Of a stretch of 64,000 bases of DNA, positions 33,304-45,870 are shown piece by piece; position 1 is the stretch's first letter; each line of letters begins with the position of its first letter. Made by a program: the position numbers and the translations under genes. The DNA is from Leptodactylus fallax (taxonomy: Eukaryota > Chordata > Amphibia > Anura > Leptodactylidae): NCBI GenBank assembly GCA_947044405.1, contig CAMRHE010000063.1, positions 4,452,501 through 4,516,500 of the forward strand. The letters are read 5' to 3'. Under the pieces are notes generated by a model, which did not search any database, was not told the DNA's origin, and saw only the letters and a list, made by a program, of their open reading frames with translations.

Positions 33304-34243
33304 CCCTTTTATGCCAGAAAGTACCATAAAAACAGCTAGAAGTCACATGTGCCTCTTAATAAATTAGGTGCATCACTCCAGCGCACGAGAGATCAAGCAA
33401 GACTGGTGTCAGATATGCCAGCCTTAACACCTCTACCCCAATACGTTTATTCTGATTTATGTGTTGTCTTATAACCAACGCCTTACAGACTAATGAACTA
33501 TTACAGCGTGACTGCAATACCACCTGTGGCCATCAGGCTTCAGTGTAGTACTGTCATTACTACATAATTAATGTGTTATTTTGCTTGTTGACTATACTAG
33601 TATGGAGTATGTATATACCATTTGGTGGCTCATAAATACAAATTTAAGATAACAGCTGGACTGGGGGTCATTTTGATTCTCAGAATAGGTTTTCAGATCG
33701 GTGGGGGTTCCCTTGGGTGTCCATCCACCTAGTATCAGACCGTGGGGGGATCCCACGCTGCTCAGCTGCTTTGGCTGCCTGCTATACCCACACCAGGGGA
33801 AGGATCCAGAAGCAGAAGGCTCTGTACACTGTATAGCAACCTTGTTGGGGTATTACAGCTCTGCTCCCATATAAGACAATGTGTAAATATGAGAAGTTCT
33901 GCAGTTCTCAGACATGGCCTCTATACAGTGGATAGAGCCTTCTGCTTCTGGCTTCATTCCCTGTATAGGTATTTGAACTGTGAGGGGTCGCAACCCCACA
34001 AATCTGATAGTGATGATTTATCCTGAGGATGGGTCATGGGTATCAAACATATCCCCCAACCTAGAAAACCCCTTTAAGGTTTGCCATACACATTGGATTG
34101 ATATTGAATGAACCTGCTGCTGTTCATGGAATTGGTTTAACATCTAACGTGTTTGGGGGCTTCTCCCCGATGACAGATTTTGGGGGAGAGAGTGAGCATG
34201 CTGGATTTCAAAATGTCTGATCCTGCTATTCCTAGGTGCAGTT

Positions 34244-34495
34244 AGGCTACGTTCACATGTGCACCACCCGCTCCATTTGACATATCTAACAGAAATCCCC
34301 GACGAAAAAGTTGTTCAAGCCAGATTTTTAGGTGATTTCCAGTAAACACAATGGACACCTGGCAGACCCCATAATAGTCAATGGGGCCCCTCGGGGTCCA
34401 TTCGTGTCCATCATTGGACAGACCATTTTCCATTATCCTGGTCCTGCGATGGACCAGAAAACGGAAATCCCGATGCAGATGTCAATGCGCAGCGT
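34244..34495. mobile_element. GGTTCACAC-family MITE
   Basis: AGGCTACGTTCACATGTGC at 34,244; the interior has CCCATAATAGTCAATGGGG and the right side GATGCAGATGTCAATGCGC. Related copies sit at about 35,600-35,815, 48,909-49,151 and 50,531-50,780. A possible hAT-type family, unproven. Confidence 0.45.
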
Positions 34496-35862
34496 AAGAG
34501 GTGTCCGATAGCGGCCTAATCCCTTTACCCTAGTAATAGCACGTGCACACTTAGCTGATCTGAGCATGCATGCATATAAAGGGGGTGGGAGGAATAGCTG
34601 TTATCTAAGTGACAGTTGTCTAAAAGGGATGGCTCAACCATAAATGGTCGGACAAGTCTCCAGGGCCTAACCTCTCCCTTTCCACCATGTCAATAATTTC
34701 TGGTACTCAGATGTGTTCAGTAACTTCCTATTGACGGTCCATATTGGATCTTCATCATGGTGAAATTTTCTCTCTCTCTGTGGTCTTCGCTGGTGGCAAA
34801 GCACATCCACGGGCGGCTCTCGTACTGACAAGCTGTACCTACAGCAGGACACCATCATGAATAATGGGCCCCCAGCAAGATGTCGGAATGATCAGTAATA
34901 AACGTCACCCCCTATCTGTGTCCGCAGTACTGAAAGTTTATATGAGGTGAGGGATGGAATGACAGTCGTGTATCGGTACTGCGGAGGAGGGGGCACTCTT
35001 TTCTCCTCGGTTCCTGTGGCGTGTCTCTTAATACACAAGTAGTAATTAGTATGTACGGGGGCAGCGCGCACAACCAGGACTCCGGATTCAGCACTTCTAC
35101 TACTTGAAAGACATTGATACAGATAATTGAAGTAGAACGTTACAATGACATTTTCTCAACGGCATAAATTAAAGTCTTGTGATGGCGACGGAATGTTCTA
35201 GATATGAGCAAGCATGTAATTAATCATTCACTCACAATATTAGACGCTTGTTGACTGGTGCCTCCCCGTGCCGGCTTGAGTCCCGGTATCTGGTAGGAAA
35301 GTTTTAGTACATGAACTTTTTTTTCATTGATTTTTTTTTTTTTTTTGCAGAAGGATGTCTCTGTATATCACGAAAAAGCTAAAAGCGTGTGCAGTACGTC
35401 AAATGTATCGACATGACCTCATTCCCATGGCAAAGACCAAAGAGTGCCCTTTTGGGCTGCTATATGTTGGTATGTCATGTTTTTTGTCGGTATGGGGTAA
35501 TGCACATACTGCAATATTCTATAGAGGCATCCAGCAAGAAAAAAAAAAGTAAAATGTATATAAACAAAGTCTATGGGCAATGGATGGCTCTGAACACTTG
35601 TAAGGCTGGGTTCACACCAACGCCTGGTTTCGTTTAGGGGATTCTGTCCCCGAATCCGCTTGAAAAATGTGGACGTTTCTCTCTGCATTTTTCGGGGAGA
35701 AACCAGGTGGAAACCCGGTGGACGCCATTATAGTTCATGGGGTCCTCGGGTAACCACTTTTTAAGCGGATTGGGTTTCGGAACGGAAACCCAAGCGCAGT
35801 TGCGAACCTACAGTAAGGTGGTAGGTGCCACCTTCCAGAAAATGCCCTTAGTTGGCCAACTT

Positions 35863-36360
35863 ACTAGAGATAAACAAACTGGTTTGCACCAAACCAGATT
35901 TGACCCAAATATTCCAAAACTTTCAGGCTTGACCTGAGTCTAAAACTTTGGGAAATTGCCAATCACGCACCCCAGACTCCAGAGTATAATAAGTGGAGGC
36001 ATACGGAAGCTGCAGAAACATAATAAATACTTATACTCCCCTTCCCTCACTTCTCCTGGACATCCTGGCGCGTCGGGCACTTCTTTGGGGTCCTCTTCTG
36101 GATTCCTGGGTGATGTGACATGCCTCGGGCATGTCACTGAGGCCTGTGATTGGCCCTCAGCAGTCACATGGGGCATGCTGATGTCACGACATTCACAATA
36201 AAGTATCGTGACATGAGCTTGTCCTATGTGATCCCTGAAGCAATCTCAGGCCTCACCAGTCACCCTGGAGACTGGAAGAGGACCCCTCAGGAGCACCGGA
36301 TGCAGCCAGGATACCCAAACCCGAACAAAACCAATCTTTAGAGGTTCGCCTATCTCTAGT
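35863..36360. mobile_element. ACTAGAGAT-family palindromic element
   Basis: ACTAGAGATAAACAAACTGG at 35,863 mirrors AGGTTCGCCTATCTCTAGT at 36,360. The inner arms carry mirrored poly-pyrimidine and GTCACATG segments. Related copies: 36,456 onwards (one side), 38,917 (one side), 51,692-52,016 and 55,143 (one side). Confidence 0.65.
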
Positions 36361-37916
36361 CCTTATCCAGGATTGGCCTGTATAACTGTTGTGTATATTT
36401 ACTAGTGCTTCCTATTGTACATTTTATGATATGTATTATCGGGAATATGTTGATGACTAGAGATGGACAAATCACTTAGTCATGAGCCGGGTTCGATCCA
36501 AATATCCCAATTTGTTCTTTTTTTAACAAAACCGAACAATTGAGGATTTGTCTCAGACAAACTAAAATGGCGGCCACTACATGCATTGTAGTAAATTATT
36601 ATACTCTGGCGTCTTCAGACCCAGAGTACAATAGGTGCAGGCCCATGGGAGGTGAAAAAAAAAAAAAAAAAAAACATTCATACTCACCTTCCTTCACCTC
36701 TTTTGGGCTTCCTCGTGGTGTTCGACACTCTCTGGGTCACCTTTGAGACCTGTGATTGACCACAGTGGTTACATGGGCACGTCTACAGTCATGACATCAT
36801 GATGTTCAGCGTTGCCATGTCACTGCTGAGCTTCGATCACAGGCCTCATTGGTGACCCTGGGTGTATGACGTCACCAAGGAGACCAAGAGAGGGCGATTG
36901 ACGCTGCAAGAAGGCCCAGCACTGGAACGCATACCGGGAAAGCTGACTGTGTTCTGAATTCAGCGCACTGCAGGCTTTCTAGCGGTATATAATACCGCAC
37001 ATGTCTGAGGACATGAAAAGTTTCCTTTAAATTTCTATCAGTGTTTTAACAGATTTGCATTATGGGAATTTAAAAGTAGACATTAGATATTGGATAGAGT
37101 TGCTCTTTTATGGTTGGTTTACTCTCTCTGTATCATCCGCTAATGTAAAATGGACAATTTTACGATCTATATATTGTTTCAGCGTGGACAAAAGGTCAGA
37201 GCCAAGTATTATACCGCATCTCAGATAAAGGTGTTAAGGCAGATCCTAGTCGGGGAAGTTGCCTTGTAATGATGCCCGGCATTGCGCAGACAATACCCGC
37301 TGCTGACAATTAATGCCAGTTTCTGACTTTTCCAGATCCCTGTCCGATATACAGAGTATTCTGCGGCAGTCGCTCTGATCTGCCAGATTACTGGATTACG
37401 ATAATGCAGTCTTCGGGGCTTTGTAGCTGCTCTGGATGCCAAGGCCTTGTTTTCAATGGGATTTGTGCTGTAAGCAAGAGTACAGGAGAGGGAGCTACAG
37501 AATCTCCAACATAATCTTCTCTTCGGGAGCGTGCAGAGACTAAAAATACAGCTCCGAGGACAAAGGGCCGTGTATACTGATCTGTAAGTCACCCCCACGT
37601 GGCTACGAATACAGGACGCACGCCTGAGGCAGGGATGACTTGGAGTGGTCATTGTCAGGAATCTGCTGTTTTGGGCATATACAAGATTTCTGATATTTTA
37701 CATAAATTATTTCACAAAGAAATTATTAAATCCAGGGGAAGATTATATAATATTACAGGATATTTTCTGCATATTGGCTAGGGATATATTCTCTGTAACT
37801 CGTGAATCATGATGCAGATGCCGTATATCCACCCGGATATTATTTTAATTATTTTTTTTAAAGGCCCGATGAGCTAGGCATTTACTGGATATTATTTTGC
37901 AACACAGAAGTGTATT
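36361..37916. other. intergenic, partly unique
   Basis: 36,456-36,960 is a one-sided relic of the ACTAGAGAT family. 37,180-37,640 shows no repeat that I recognise and could be unique or conserved non-coding DNA. No gene found. Confidence 0.4.
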
Positions 37917-38630
37917 TTAAAGGGAGTGTGTCACCTGAACCCAGCATGTCAACACAGCCCCGCAGATATATAGGTTAGTGACACCAGAACCCGGCATACT
38001 CAACCCAGCCCCGCAGTAGATAGGTTAGGGTCACCAGAACCCGGCATATCAACCCAGCCCTGCAGATATATAGGTTAGTGTCACCAGAACCCGGCATATC
38101 AACCCAGCCCCGCAGATAGATAGGTTAGGGTCACCAGAACCCGGCATATCAACCCAGCCCCGCAGATAGATAGGTTAGGGTCACCAGAACCCGGCATATC
38201 AACCCAGCCCCGCAGATAGATAGGTTAGGGTCACCAGAACCTGGCATATCAACCCAGTCCTGCAGATAGATAGGTTAGGGTCACCAGAACCCGGCATATC
38301 AACCCAGTCCTGCAGATAGATAGGTTAGGGTCACCTGAATCATACAGTGTTTTCTTCTTGTGAATCGCTGCTTCCATTGCTGAGATATCACTGTTTTTTT
38401 CAATACGCAAATGAGCTCTTTGGAGCAACGAGGGAGTTGCCATTGCTCCAAAAAGGTAAGTGGCAAATCCCCTTATTACGCCAAACAGCTCATTTGCATA
38501 TTGACATAAACAGTGATATCAGCAACGGAGACATCGATATACAAAGGGAAACACCATTCAGGTGATCTTAACCTATCTATCTGCGGGGCTGGGTTGATAT
38601 GTTGAGTTCTGATGACAGACTCCCTTTTAA
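37917..38630. mobile_element. MITE with internally amplified arm
   Basis: TTAAAGGGAGTGTGTCACC at 37,917 and GACAGACTCCCTTTTAA at 38,630 are the ends. The core palindrome around GCAAATGAGCTCTTTGGAGC is at 38,340-38,560. The left arm is tandemly repeated at exactly 50-bp spacing from 37,931 to 38,331. Confidence 0.9.
37931..38338. repeat. 50-bp tandem repeat inside the MITE arm
   Basis: The segment TCACCAGAACCCGGCATATC, then AACCCAGCCCCGCAGATAGA and TAGGTTAGGG, starts at 37,931, 37,981, 38,031, 38,081 and so on to 38,281, with a variant at 38,331. Eight periods without slippage. Confidence 0.95.
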
Positions 38631-38999
38631 CCTCCTGGGCCCAAATGCAAATTCTATTATGGGGGCCCATATGATCCTATATATGTTCCAATATTTCAGA
38701 TTTTTTTTCAAGACACTGCAACATAGGGGACCATCACGGGCTAAGGGTTAACAAAAATTCATATAAAAATTGTCACAGCTCACCATAGGGAATGTGAACC
38801 CACTGGGTTGTAATAGATTCAGTTTAGGGCTAAACCTGAGAGCAGATTTCAAGCTATTCACCCTGGTATTCACCTCTTTAGCCTATAGAGGTTGCAGAAG
38901 CTGATCTATCACTAGTAGAGATGGGCGAACCTCTCAGGATTCGTTTTGTTTTGGCTCTGGGTGGCTCAGATCCAAGATTTGTTTCGGGTCGAACAACAT

Positions 39000-39430
39000 A
39001 CCTTAAAATGGCTTGAAACATAGCACCAATTGGTTTGTCAGACAGGAATTGTAGTCAGATGGGCAGAGGTCAGGGCAGGAGGTGTCCATGCATAACAGTA
39101 GATGGCTGGGGTCAGGGCTGGCAGTGTACAGGCAACAATGGTTGACAGGTTGTAGGTCAGGAGAAGACAGGCAGACAAAGTCAGAAGAACAAGTAGAGTT
39201 AATGGCAGAAAAAATGGTTGAAGAGGTGGAACATTGGTGCACAGTGGACTTTTAAGGACTGAGAGCACACGCGTGTGGAAGAAAGCTTCAGAGGATGTAG
39301 GAGAGCAGCATAACCAAGAGAACATCGGAGATGGGGGACACTTTTGGAGAAAGGCAGGTTTGAACATGGCAGCAGGCAGGGAAGCCATGATGCAAAGGCA
39401 GCCGGAGAGTGTGGTAGACTAAGCATAGTA
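39000..39430 (-). other. frog interspersed repeat, CAGG-rich
   Basis: A GGTCAGGGCAGG/CAGGCAGAC-rich stretch. Its minus strand resembles in style the CCTTG-rich stretch at 48,240-48,520, so the two may be one retroelement-derived family in opposite orientation. Short open frames here are not convincing genes. Confidence 0.3.
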
Positions 39431-40975
39431 TGATGGACTGTGACAAAGTCTAGTTTTTGATCGTTTTGAGGATTTGGCTAAGGCATACCTACATTTTTGT
39501 TCTTCTACATGGTCTGACCATCTGGCGTGGTGCAACAATCCTGCATGCTGGACAGCACAGTTGTAAGGCAACCATACCATGTCCAGAGTGTCATACAAGG
39601 TTCTAATTCATACTTACCAACTTTAGAAGTTAGCCTCTGACCCCGCGTTCCAAGTGTGCAGCATGACTTGCCCCTTTTTTTTTACATGAATCAAGTGCCC
39701 ATGTCACATATATTATGACTGAGAGCCCGTAGCATTTTCCCAGGCCCTGCAGATTTGCTCACTTTTTGGGGACATTGGGAGGTCACACAGACATTTCAGG
39801 AGGGTTAGCAAGTATGGTCTAATTCTAGTTAAATGGTTCCTTGCACAATACTCTCTGAACGGGAGAACAAAAGTGTTGGTACACTTTAAAGAGGGTTTTC
39901 TGACGCGACCATTATGGGCTTTCTTTACGATAGGCCATCAATTTTTTGATCACTGGGGGTTCGACCTCTGAAACCCTTCATAAGAACAATGTAGGACCTT
40001 CAGGTCTCCAGAAAGTACATGCCCCACACACATTGGCTTGTCCATAGGGTCAGCTGTGCCTAGTACTGCAGCTCAGTCCCATTCATGTCACCTACAGTAC
40101 CAGGCTCCAGTTATAATACTGGTGTCTTATACACGGTTACAGTATACTTGTCTCTCATGATGCCAGCCTTGGTGGTATATTTATGTAATAGGCCGGGTGG
40201 CTATAAATAGGACTGTATACTAATTATACAGCGATGAGATTACAGGCCTAGAACTGCGGAAATCAGAAAGAAGCCAATGCAGGGATATTAAAGCCTCAGG
40301 CAGTCATAGACCCCAGATCATTGTCAGGGGTAGCCGTCACCGGGCTGACAGTAATCTGCCCTAACCCCCCCACCGAGACACATTTGGCTCTTATGAACAT
40401 ACATGTTACTACAATGCAGTGCACGGAGATGGGCGTCTGCCAAACGTCTCTGGCACCATTTCTCTAAAGGGAGAGTCAATAGAACGAGAGGCCTGTCCAA
40501 ATTTCCCATGGAGAAAATTTAGTTCACAATCCCAGTAGGTATTTTAGTGCGCAGGACAGACCACCCCTCCTCCCCATTCTGATACAGTATATACCCACTT
40601 TGACAATATTTCATGTAACCTAAGATCACATACTGATGACCTATCCTGTATTGTATCCACAGGCTAGGACACCAGTATGTGATCTGTCGGGGTCCGACAC
40701 CCAAATAAGCTGTTAGACGGGCTAGTAAATGGGGAGCACACACAGTATCGATCTACTTCATTACCGCTCCTATAACTTAAATTGCACGCGCTACCCTTCC
40801 ACTATCAGTTCCCGACACCCAGAAGCTGCTGCAACAGCTGATCTGTGTGGGATCCAGGTGTCGGACCCCCACAGATCACATACCCATGTCTTACTCTGTG
40901 GATAGGTCATCAGTATAAAAACTTGATATGGGACCAGAAAACTCCTTTAATTAAAGTTATGTTTGCCTACACCTG

Positions 40976-40990
40976 CCAGTAGAGGGCGCT
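40976..40990 (+). promoter_or_regulatory. CTCF-like motif
   Basis: CCAGTAGAGGGCGCT fits the CTCF core consensus CCASYAGRKGGCRSY at all 15 positions. Similar motifs with one mismatch lie at 42,380 (plus), 42,623 (plus) and 43,162-43,176 (minus). Confidence 0.5.
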
Positions 40991-41897
40991 CACTGCTTAG
41001 GTATTTATCACCTATCCTGTGAATAGGAGATAACTGTTTATTATGGGCCAAACTAGAAGCGTTATAGTTATAGGACCGAGCCCTGGACCCTGAGGGAGCT
41101 CCAAATATCCCTCAGCAAGTAAAATATACCACTATTCTAAATCTCGGGGGCCCTCTATGAGATCCTAGCAGAGTAGATGGGTTGGCCTTCAACCTGTTTC
41201 CCGAAACACTCTCACAAGTCCGCTATATATTTTAAGTTCCTTTTTTAATATACAGTATATTCCAGTCAGAGATGGATTCCTATATATCCTGATAGACAGC
41301 TATATCCATTGATATTGTAGATTCGGCCCTTCCGTCTAGTAATATAGAAAAATTTAGCTTTTTCAGCTAAGAAGTAGATTATTTTCCCTTCTATTACTGA
41401 GCTCAGCATGTTGTGCCATAGTTAATGCTTTCTGCTTTCTTGTATTTACTTGGCTCAGCTCCGTCCACGGTTTAGTATACTGGAGGGGCTGTAGGAGATT
41501 TGGTGGGGGTGGTGTTGGGGTAGAGGGATTAGTTTGTCCTTACCGCCTGCCACCAGAGAGACAAGTTTATGTTAGTAGTCCTTGCGGCAGAGCATCGTTC
41601 ACATTGGTACAGTTAGTACATTACACTGTATGGAGTTTTGCAGAGCTCAAGGTTAGGCTGGTGGAACAATGAGCTGTCAGGCTATAAATCAGCAACAATA
41701 TAGAAAGTGTGGAGACGTATAAGATCACAGTGTGCGCGGTGCAGGGACTAGAACACGTCGGACGCCCAAAAAGATGTTTCTTCTCAACTTTTTTTAATTT
41801 GATTTTCAGCAGGATGATTCATGATCATTGCAAATCCAGCGCTTTACTATATTGGATATTTGGAAGAGTGCCTGTCTTTACGACAAAGTACCTCTCC

Positions 41898-42169
41898 CAG
41901 TGGAGTAACTACAGTCTTGTGGGACCTGGTGCAATCTTTTGTCTGGAGCCCCCTACCCCATCTCTACACTGAATTCTTGATAGTGATGGTTACGGCTGCT
42001 AAGGAGTTTAATCAACCTTAGTGTGGTTAGGGTAATCTGTGGGTCTCCTTGGTTTATGGCCCAGATGAAAGCTGCAATCTCAATACTGATGCCAGTGCTT
42101 ATGGGCCCCCTAAGGATCCTGGGTCCCGGTGCGACTGCACCCTCTGCACCCCCTCAAGTTACGCCCCTG
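41898..42169. mobile_element. small hAT-type MITE
   Basis: The ends CAGTGGAGTAACTAC and, from the right, CAGGGGCGTAACTTG are typical hAT inverted ends. The flanks ACCTCTCC (41,890-41,897) and ACCCCTCC (42,170-42,177) match at 7 of 8 bases as a target duplication. Confidence 0.75.
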
Positions 42170-42648
42170 ACCCCTCCTGACCCAAATCAATAGCCCCCTC
42201 CCCTAGGTAACCAGTACCCTGCTCTGCACTGATGAGGGGCAAGAGCCACGAAATAGCCATCCACAGGAGGGTGTCTTTTCCTTTTGGAAGAGATTTTCTG
42301 GTTAGACCCCAACTTAGATCCCAAGTCATATCACAAGGCTTTTTTTAAGGTCACGCTTTGATTTATAGGGAGCTACCTTCCAATAGGTGGCGCTAGAGGC
42401 ATAGTTTATTTTTACCAACTAGAAAAACAAATACCCTCTCCCAGAATTTATAGAGAAGCATACATGGCTTCTACGTCTAGCTATGATGATGACGTCTTGG
42501 CAATGAGACAAAATACCCCTCCTGGTACATTTTTATTACATTTCTACAGTTTGATATTTTGAGTTCCAAATCCCTTGGATAGAGATAGAATTAAAACATT
42601 ACATTCTGGCTGCTTGAAGTCACCACTAGAGGGAGCTCACTGCATACT

Positions 42649-43010
42649 GTGTTAAAGGGGTTTTTCAGCCCCCTGGTGGTTTTTTTTATATCCAGAGAAT
42701 AAATCATCAGTATCTGATCGCTGGGGTCTAACACCAGGACCCCACATCGATCAGCTGATGTGTCAGGAGCTACTGCACTAGACACGGCCAGAAGCAGCTC
42801 TGCTCCTATTCAAGTAATAGGCACAGACAGTGGTGTATACTGGTGGTGCCGAGGCTGCAGCTTACCAGTTACTGCAGCTATGTGTCTATTTCTTGAGAAA
42901 GGAGCAAAGAAAAGTGCAGTAGCTTCTGACATTGGGAGGCAGCTGCATCAGCTGATCAGCGTGGGGTCTGGGTTCAGATAGGTCATCAGCATAAAATCAC
43001 ATAGCTAAAA
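42649..43010. other. T2-like MITE, left end and interior
   Basis: TTAAAGGGGTTTTTCAGCCC near 42,653, GATCGCTGGGGTCTAACACC near 42,718, and the right arm GATAGGTCATCAGC near 42,978. The right end is not intact. Confidence 0.45.
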
Positions 43011-43179
43011 AGTTCTGCAAGTCTGAATTTTTTGTCCAGCGGTTTCAGTTTTAAAGAACGGACAACTGACGGATCCTATTATACTTAATTGGGTCCATCG
43101 GGTTCCATATGTGACCACTGTTGTGGTCCGTCTATCCGTTGTTCTGGTCCTCCAATGGCAGTCTGCCCTCTAGTGGCAG

Positions 43180-44341
43180 TGCAGAGGATCTTTAGGTTTG
43201 CTACATAAAAACTGATCTCTGGATGCTAAAAAGGTATTTTAACAAGTTTTATCAGATACCCTTTCGCAGTATGAGACTATGGAAATGTACCGTCATGGGG
43301 GAAGGGTGTTCCTCACCACCCACTAATGACACTGAGTGTGAAGCCAGCCCCTCTGGCACTGCAGGGATATTGGTAGCCGAAACTAACAGCATCAATATCT
43401 CTGCCACTGAAGTCCACTGAATTCCACTGAATTCAGCACACTGTCTTCAAGAACATGAAAGGCCCTCTTAAGGAATCAAAATATTAGAAAGTCAATCTTG
43501 TTCCGAATTAGCTGCTCAAGATGGACTGAGGCCCATTGGTAAATTGTTCTGCCCCTGTTTAGTGCCCTCCTGCGCCAAGCACAGTAGCTGATACAGTGAA
43601 ACCTCCATGAGTCGACCACCTGTATGTGCACAGAAAAATGGTCATTTATAGGGTTGGACCCCTCAGAGTTAAAAGTATACAGAATTCAGGTTGAGGTATC
43701 TAATACAGTCAACACACATGTACAAAAGGCACAAAAATGATGAAAGAGCCCAAAATGCCTGTATACAAGTTGCCCCAGCCCACGCACCGAACAATAGGTG
43801 GCCCACTTACTTTACTAGTTCCCATAGTGAACCAGCTATTAACTAGGTCAAGATGGCCCCATCATTCTTGGTCTTCAGCATGGCACCCCACTAAATCTTG
43901 GTCCTCAGTATGGCTTCCCCTCTTATTCCTGGTCCCCATTCATTCCAAGACCTGAACATGGCTCCACACTTCATTTTGCCCTATGAATAGTTAATGACTA
44001 TGTATTGGGAAAACTAGGCCATGCACCTGTAAGCCCTGTGCCCTGGAATTCTCCCCCAAATGCACATTTTGGGGTTGGTGTTTACACAAATCCTGGCCGG
44101 TTTCACAGATTTTCACAGATTTCCATTTTCTAACAGCCCCCGCATCTCTTCCTATGACGCTGGTGACATGGTGACACTATGACATGGCCCACTTTCGGCA
44201 GTTTCTCTCCCTGATGTCTTATCTGGAGTTTTCTGCTCCTCTTCACTCCAGTAGTCTGGCAGCACACATGTGTCTCGAGTGTGGTCTTTTCAAAGGGGTT
44301 ACCACTGAAACATTCTCAAAAAGTTGTGGGGGTGGTCTACC

Positions 44342-44386
<45 letters not shown>

Positions 44387-45360
44387 GTTTCCATAGGGTA
44401 CTATGAAGAAGAAAATCATCACAGAAAAATTCAACCTTTGGAGGGGGGAGATCTTCATTGTATGAGTCCACCATTGGTCATCCTCTAACCCTGCCCTCAG
44501 TTTCCTATTATTTGTAGTAATTTTCTGTCACTATCTGTAGACTCTCACAATTTGCCCCGATGTAAATATTCAGAAAGGATAAATGTACCGACAAGATTTA
44601 TACCTGGAATATTCTTTCCTTCTGTTCTGTTTGGAAGCCTCAAGGTGTGATAATGAGAATTGGTTATTTATCCCCTTAATATTTACATAAAACCTGAAAT
44701 ATAGGAATTATTTACATGGACCAACTGACCCTGTGGCATATACACCAGCTGTCCTAACATCTGCAGCGACAGAAATAGCCTATTTAATTGATCAATACCC
44801 AGTCCTCATTATATACATACTCCGCCAGCACTTTATATGCCAGAATGCATGTGCAAGGAAACACCTCGAGATGTATGTGCGCCCTCCTTAATAGCTCCTG
44901 CCTCGGAGTCTTTTATCTGTTGTTTGGCTCAACTCCATTATTTGTTCCTCCTGTGTATCTGATCATATATGTTGCCATATATTTCTCTATGTTATGTATA
45001 GAACAACCTTCCATACTATTTTACCTGATTTCATATAAGGTCGCTATGTGAAATGTTGCTATAGTGTCTTACTCTTCCTAGTAACATAACAGCTCTGCTC
45101 ATAAACATGGTACCTTACCATCTGGGGTGTAGACTGGGAAAACAATGTATTTGGGCCTCCTTCCAAATCTGGGTCTAATCTGTAGAATATCATGGATGAC
45201 CTTTAGTCATCATACAAATACTGGAAACATGGGAACACTAAGAGAGGACCTGTCACCAGATCTGAAAAGCCCAATGACATACCTCATCTGATCGGTGCTG
45301 TCATCCTAAACATTTTGGTATTTTATTTTAGGATTATTGGCCCTTGAACGATGTGATAGG
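43180..45360. other. intergenic DNA with AT microsatellite
   Basis: No gene recognised. AT dinucleotide run at about 44,341-44,380. A relic of the GAGGACCTGTCACC MITE family is near 45,244. Confidence 0.5.
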
Positions 45361-45423
45361 CTTGGGGCCAAACTCAGCAGAATAACTGGAACAAAGCTTT
45401 ATTCAGTATTGAGGAAACAAGAT

Positions 45424-45870
45424 TGATGGTTACAAATAGTCTTACAAAGAGGCAGCTAGCTAATAGTTACTGAAGTTAAGTTGGTGGTTACATTTCTTGG
45501 CAGAGGCGATAGGTTTGGTGGTTACTATTCTTAGCAAAGGCTTTAAGTTTTAAGCTGGTTACAGATCTTAGCAGACACTTTAAGCTTGGTGGTTACACTT
45601 CTTGGCAAAAGCACTAAGCTTCGTGTTTACATCTCTTGACAGTCTTTAAGCTTGGCAGTTACACTTGGCAAAAGTGCTAAGCTTGGTGGTTACACTTCTT
45701 GGTAGAGGCTTTAAGCTTGGTGTTTAAATTTCTTAAGAGAGGCTTTAAGCTTGGTGGCTACATTTCTTGGAAGAGGCTTTAAGCTTTGTGGATACACTTC
45801 TAGGCAGAGGCGCTAAGCTTGGTGGTTACACATATTGGCAGCAATACTCAGCTTGGTGGTTACACATATC
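45424..45870. repeat. minisatellite A (about 34-36 bp units)
   Basis: About 12 diverged units of the form AGCTTGGTGGTTACACTTCT, then TGGCAGAGGCTTTA. It is the reverse complement of the array at 47,181-47,516. Confidence 0.9.

Noticed and set aside
39003..39426. Three overlapping minus-strand frames rich in Pro, Ser and Leu
   Set aside because: Composition comes from the CAGG-rich repeat; no domain or splice support.
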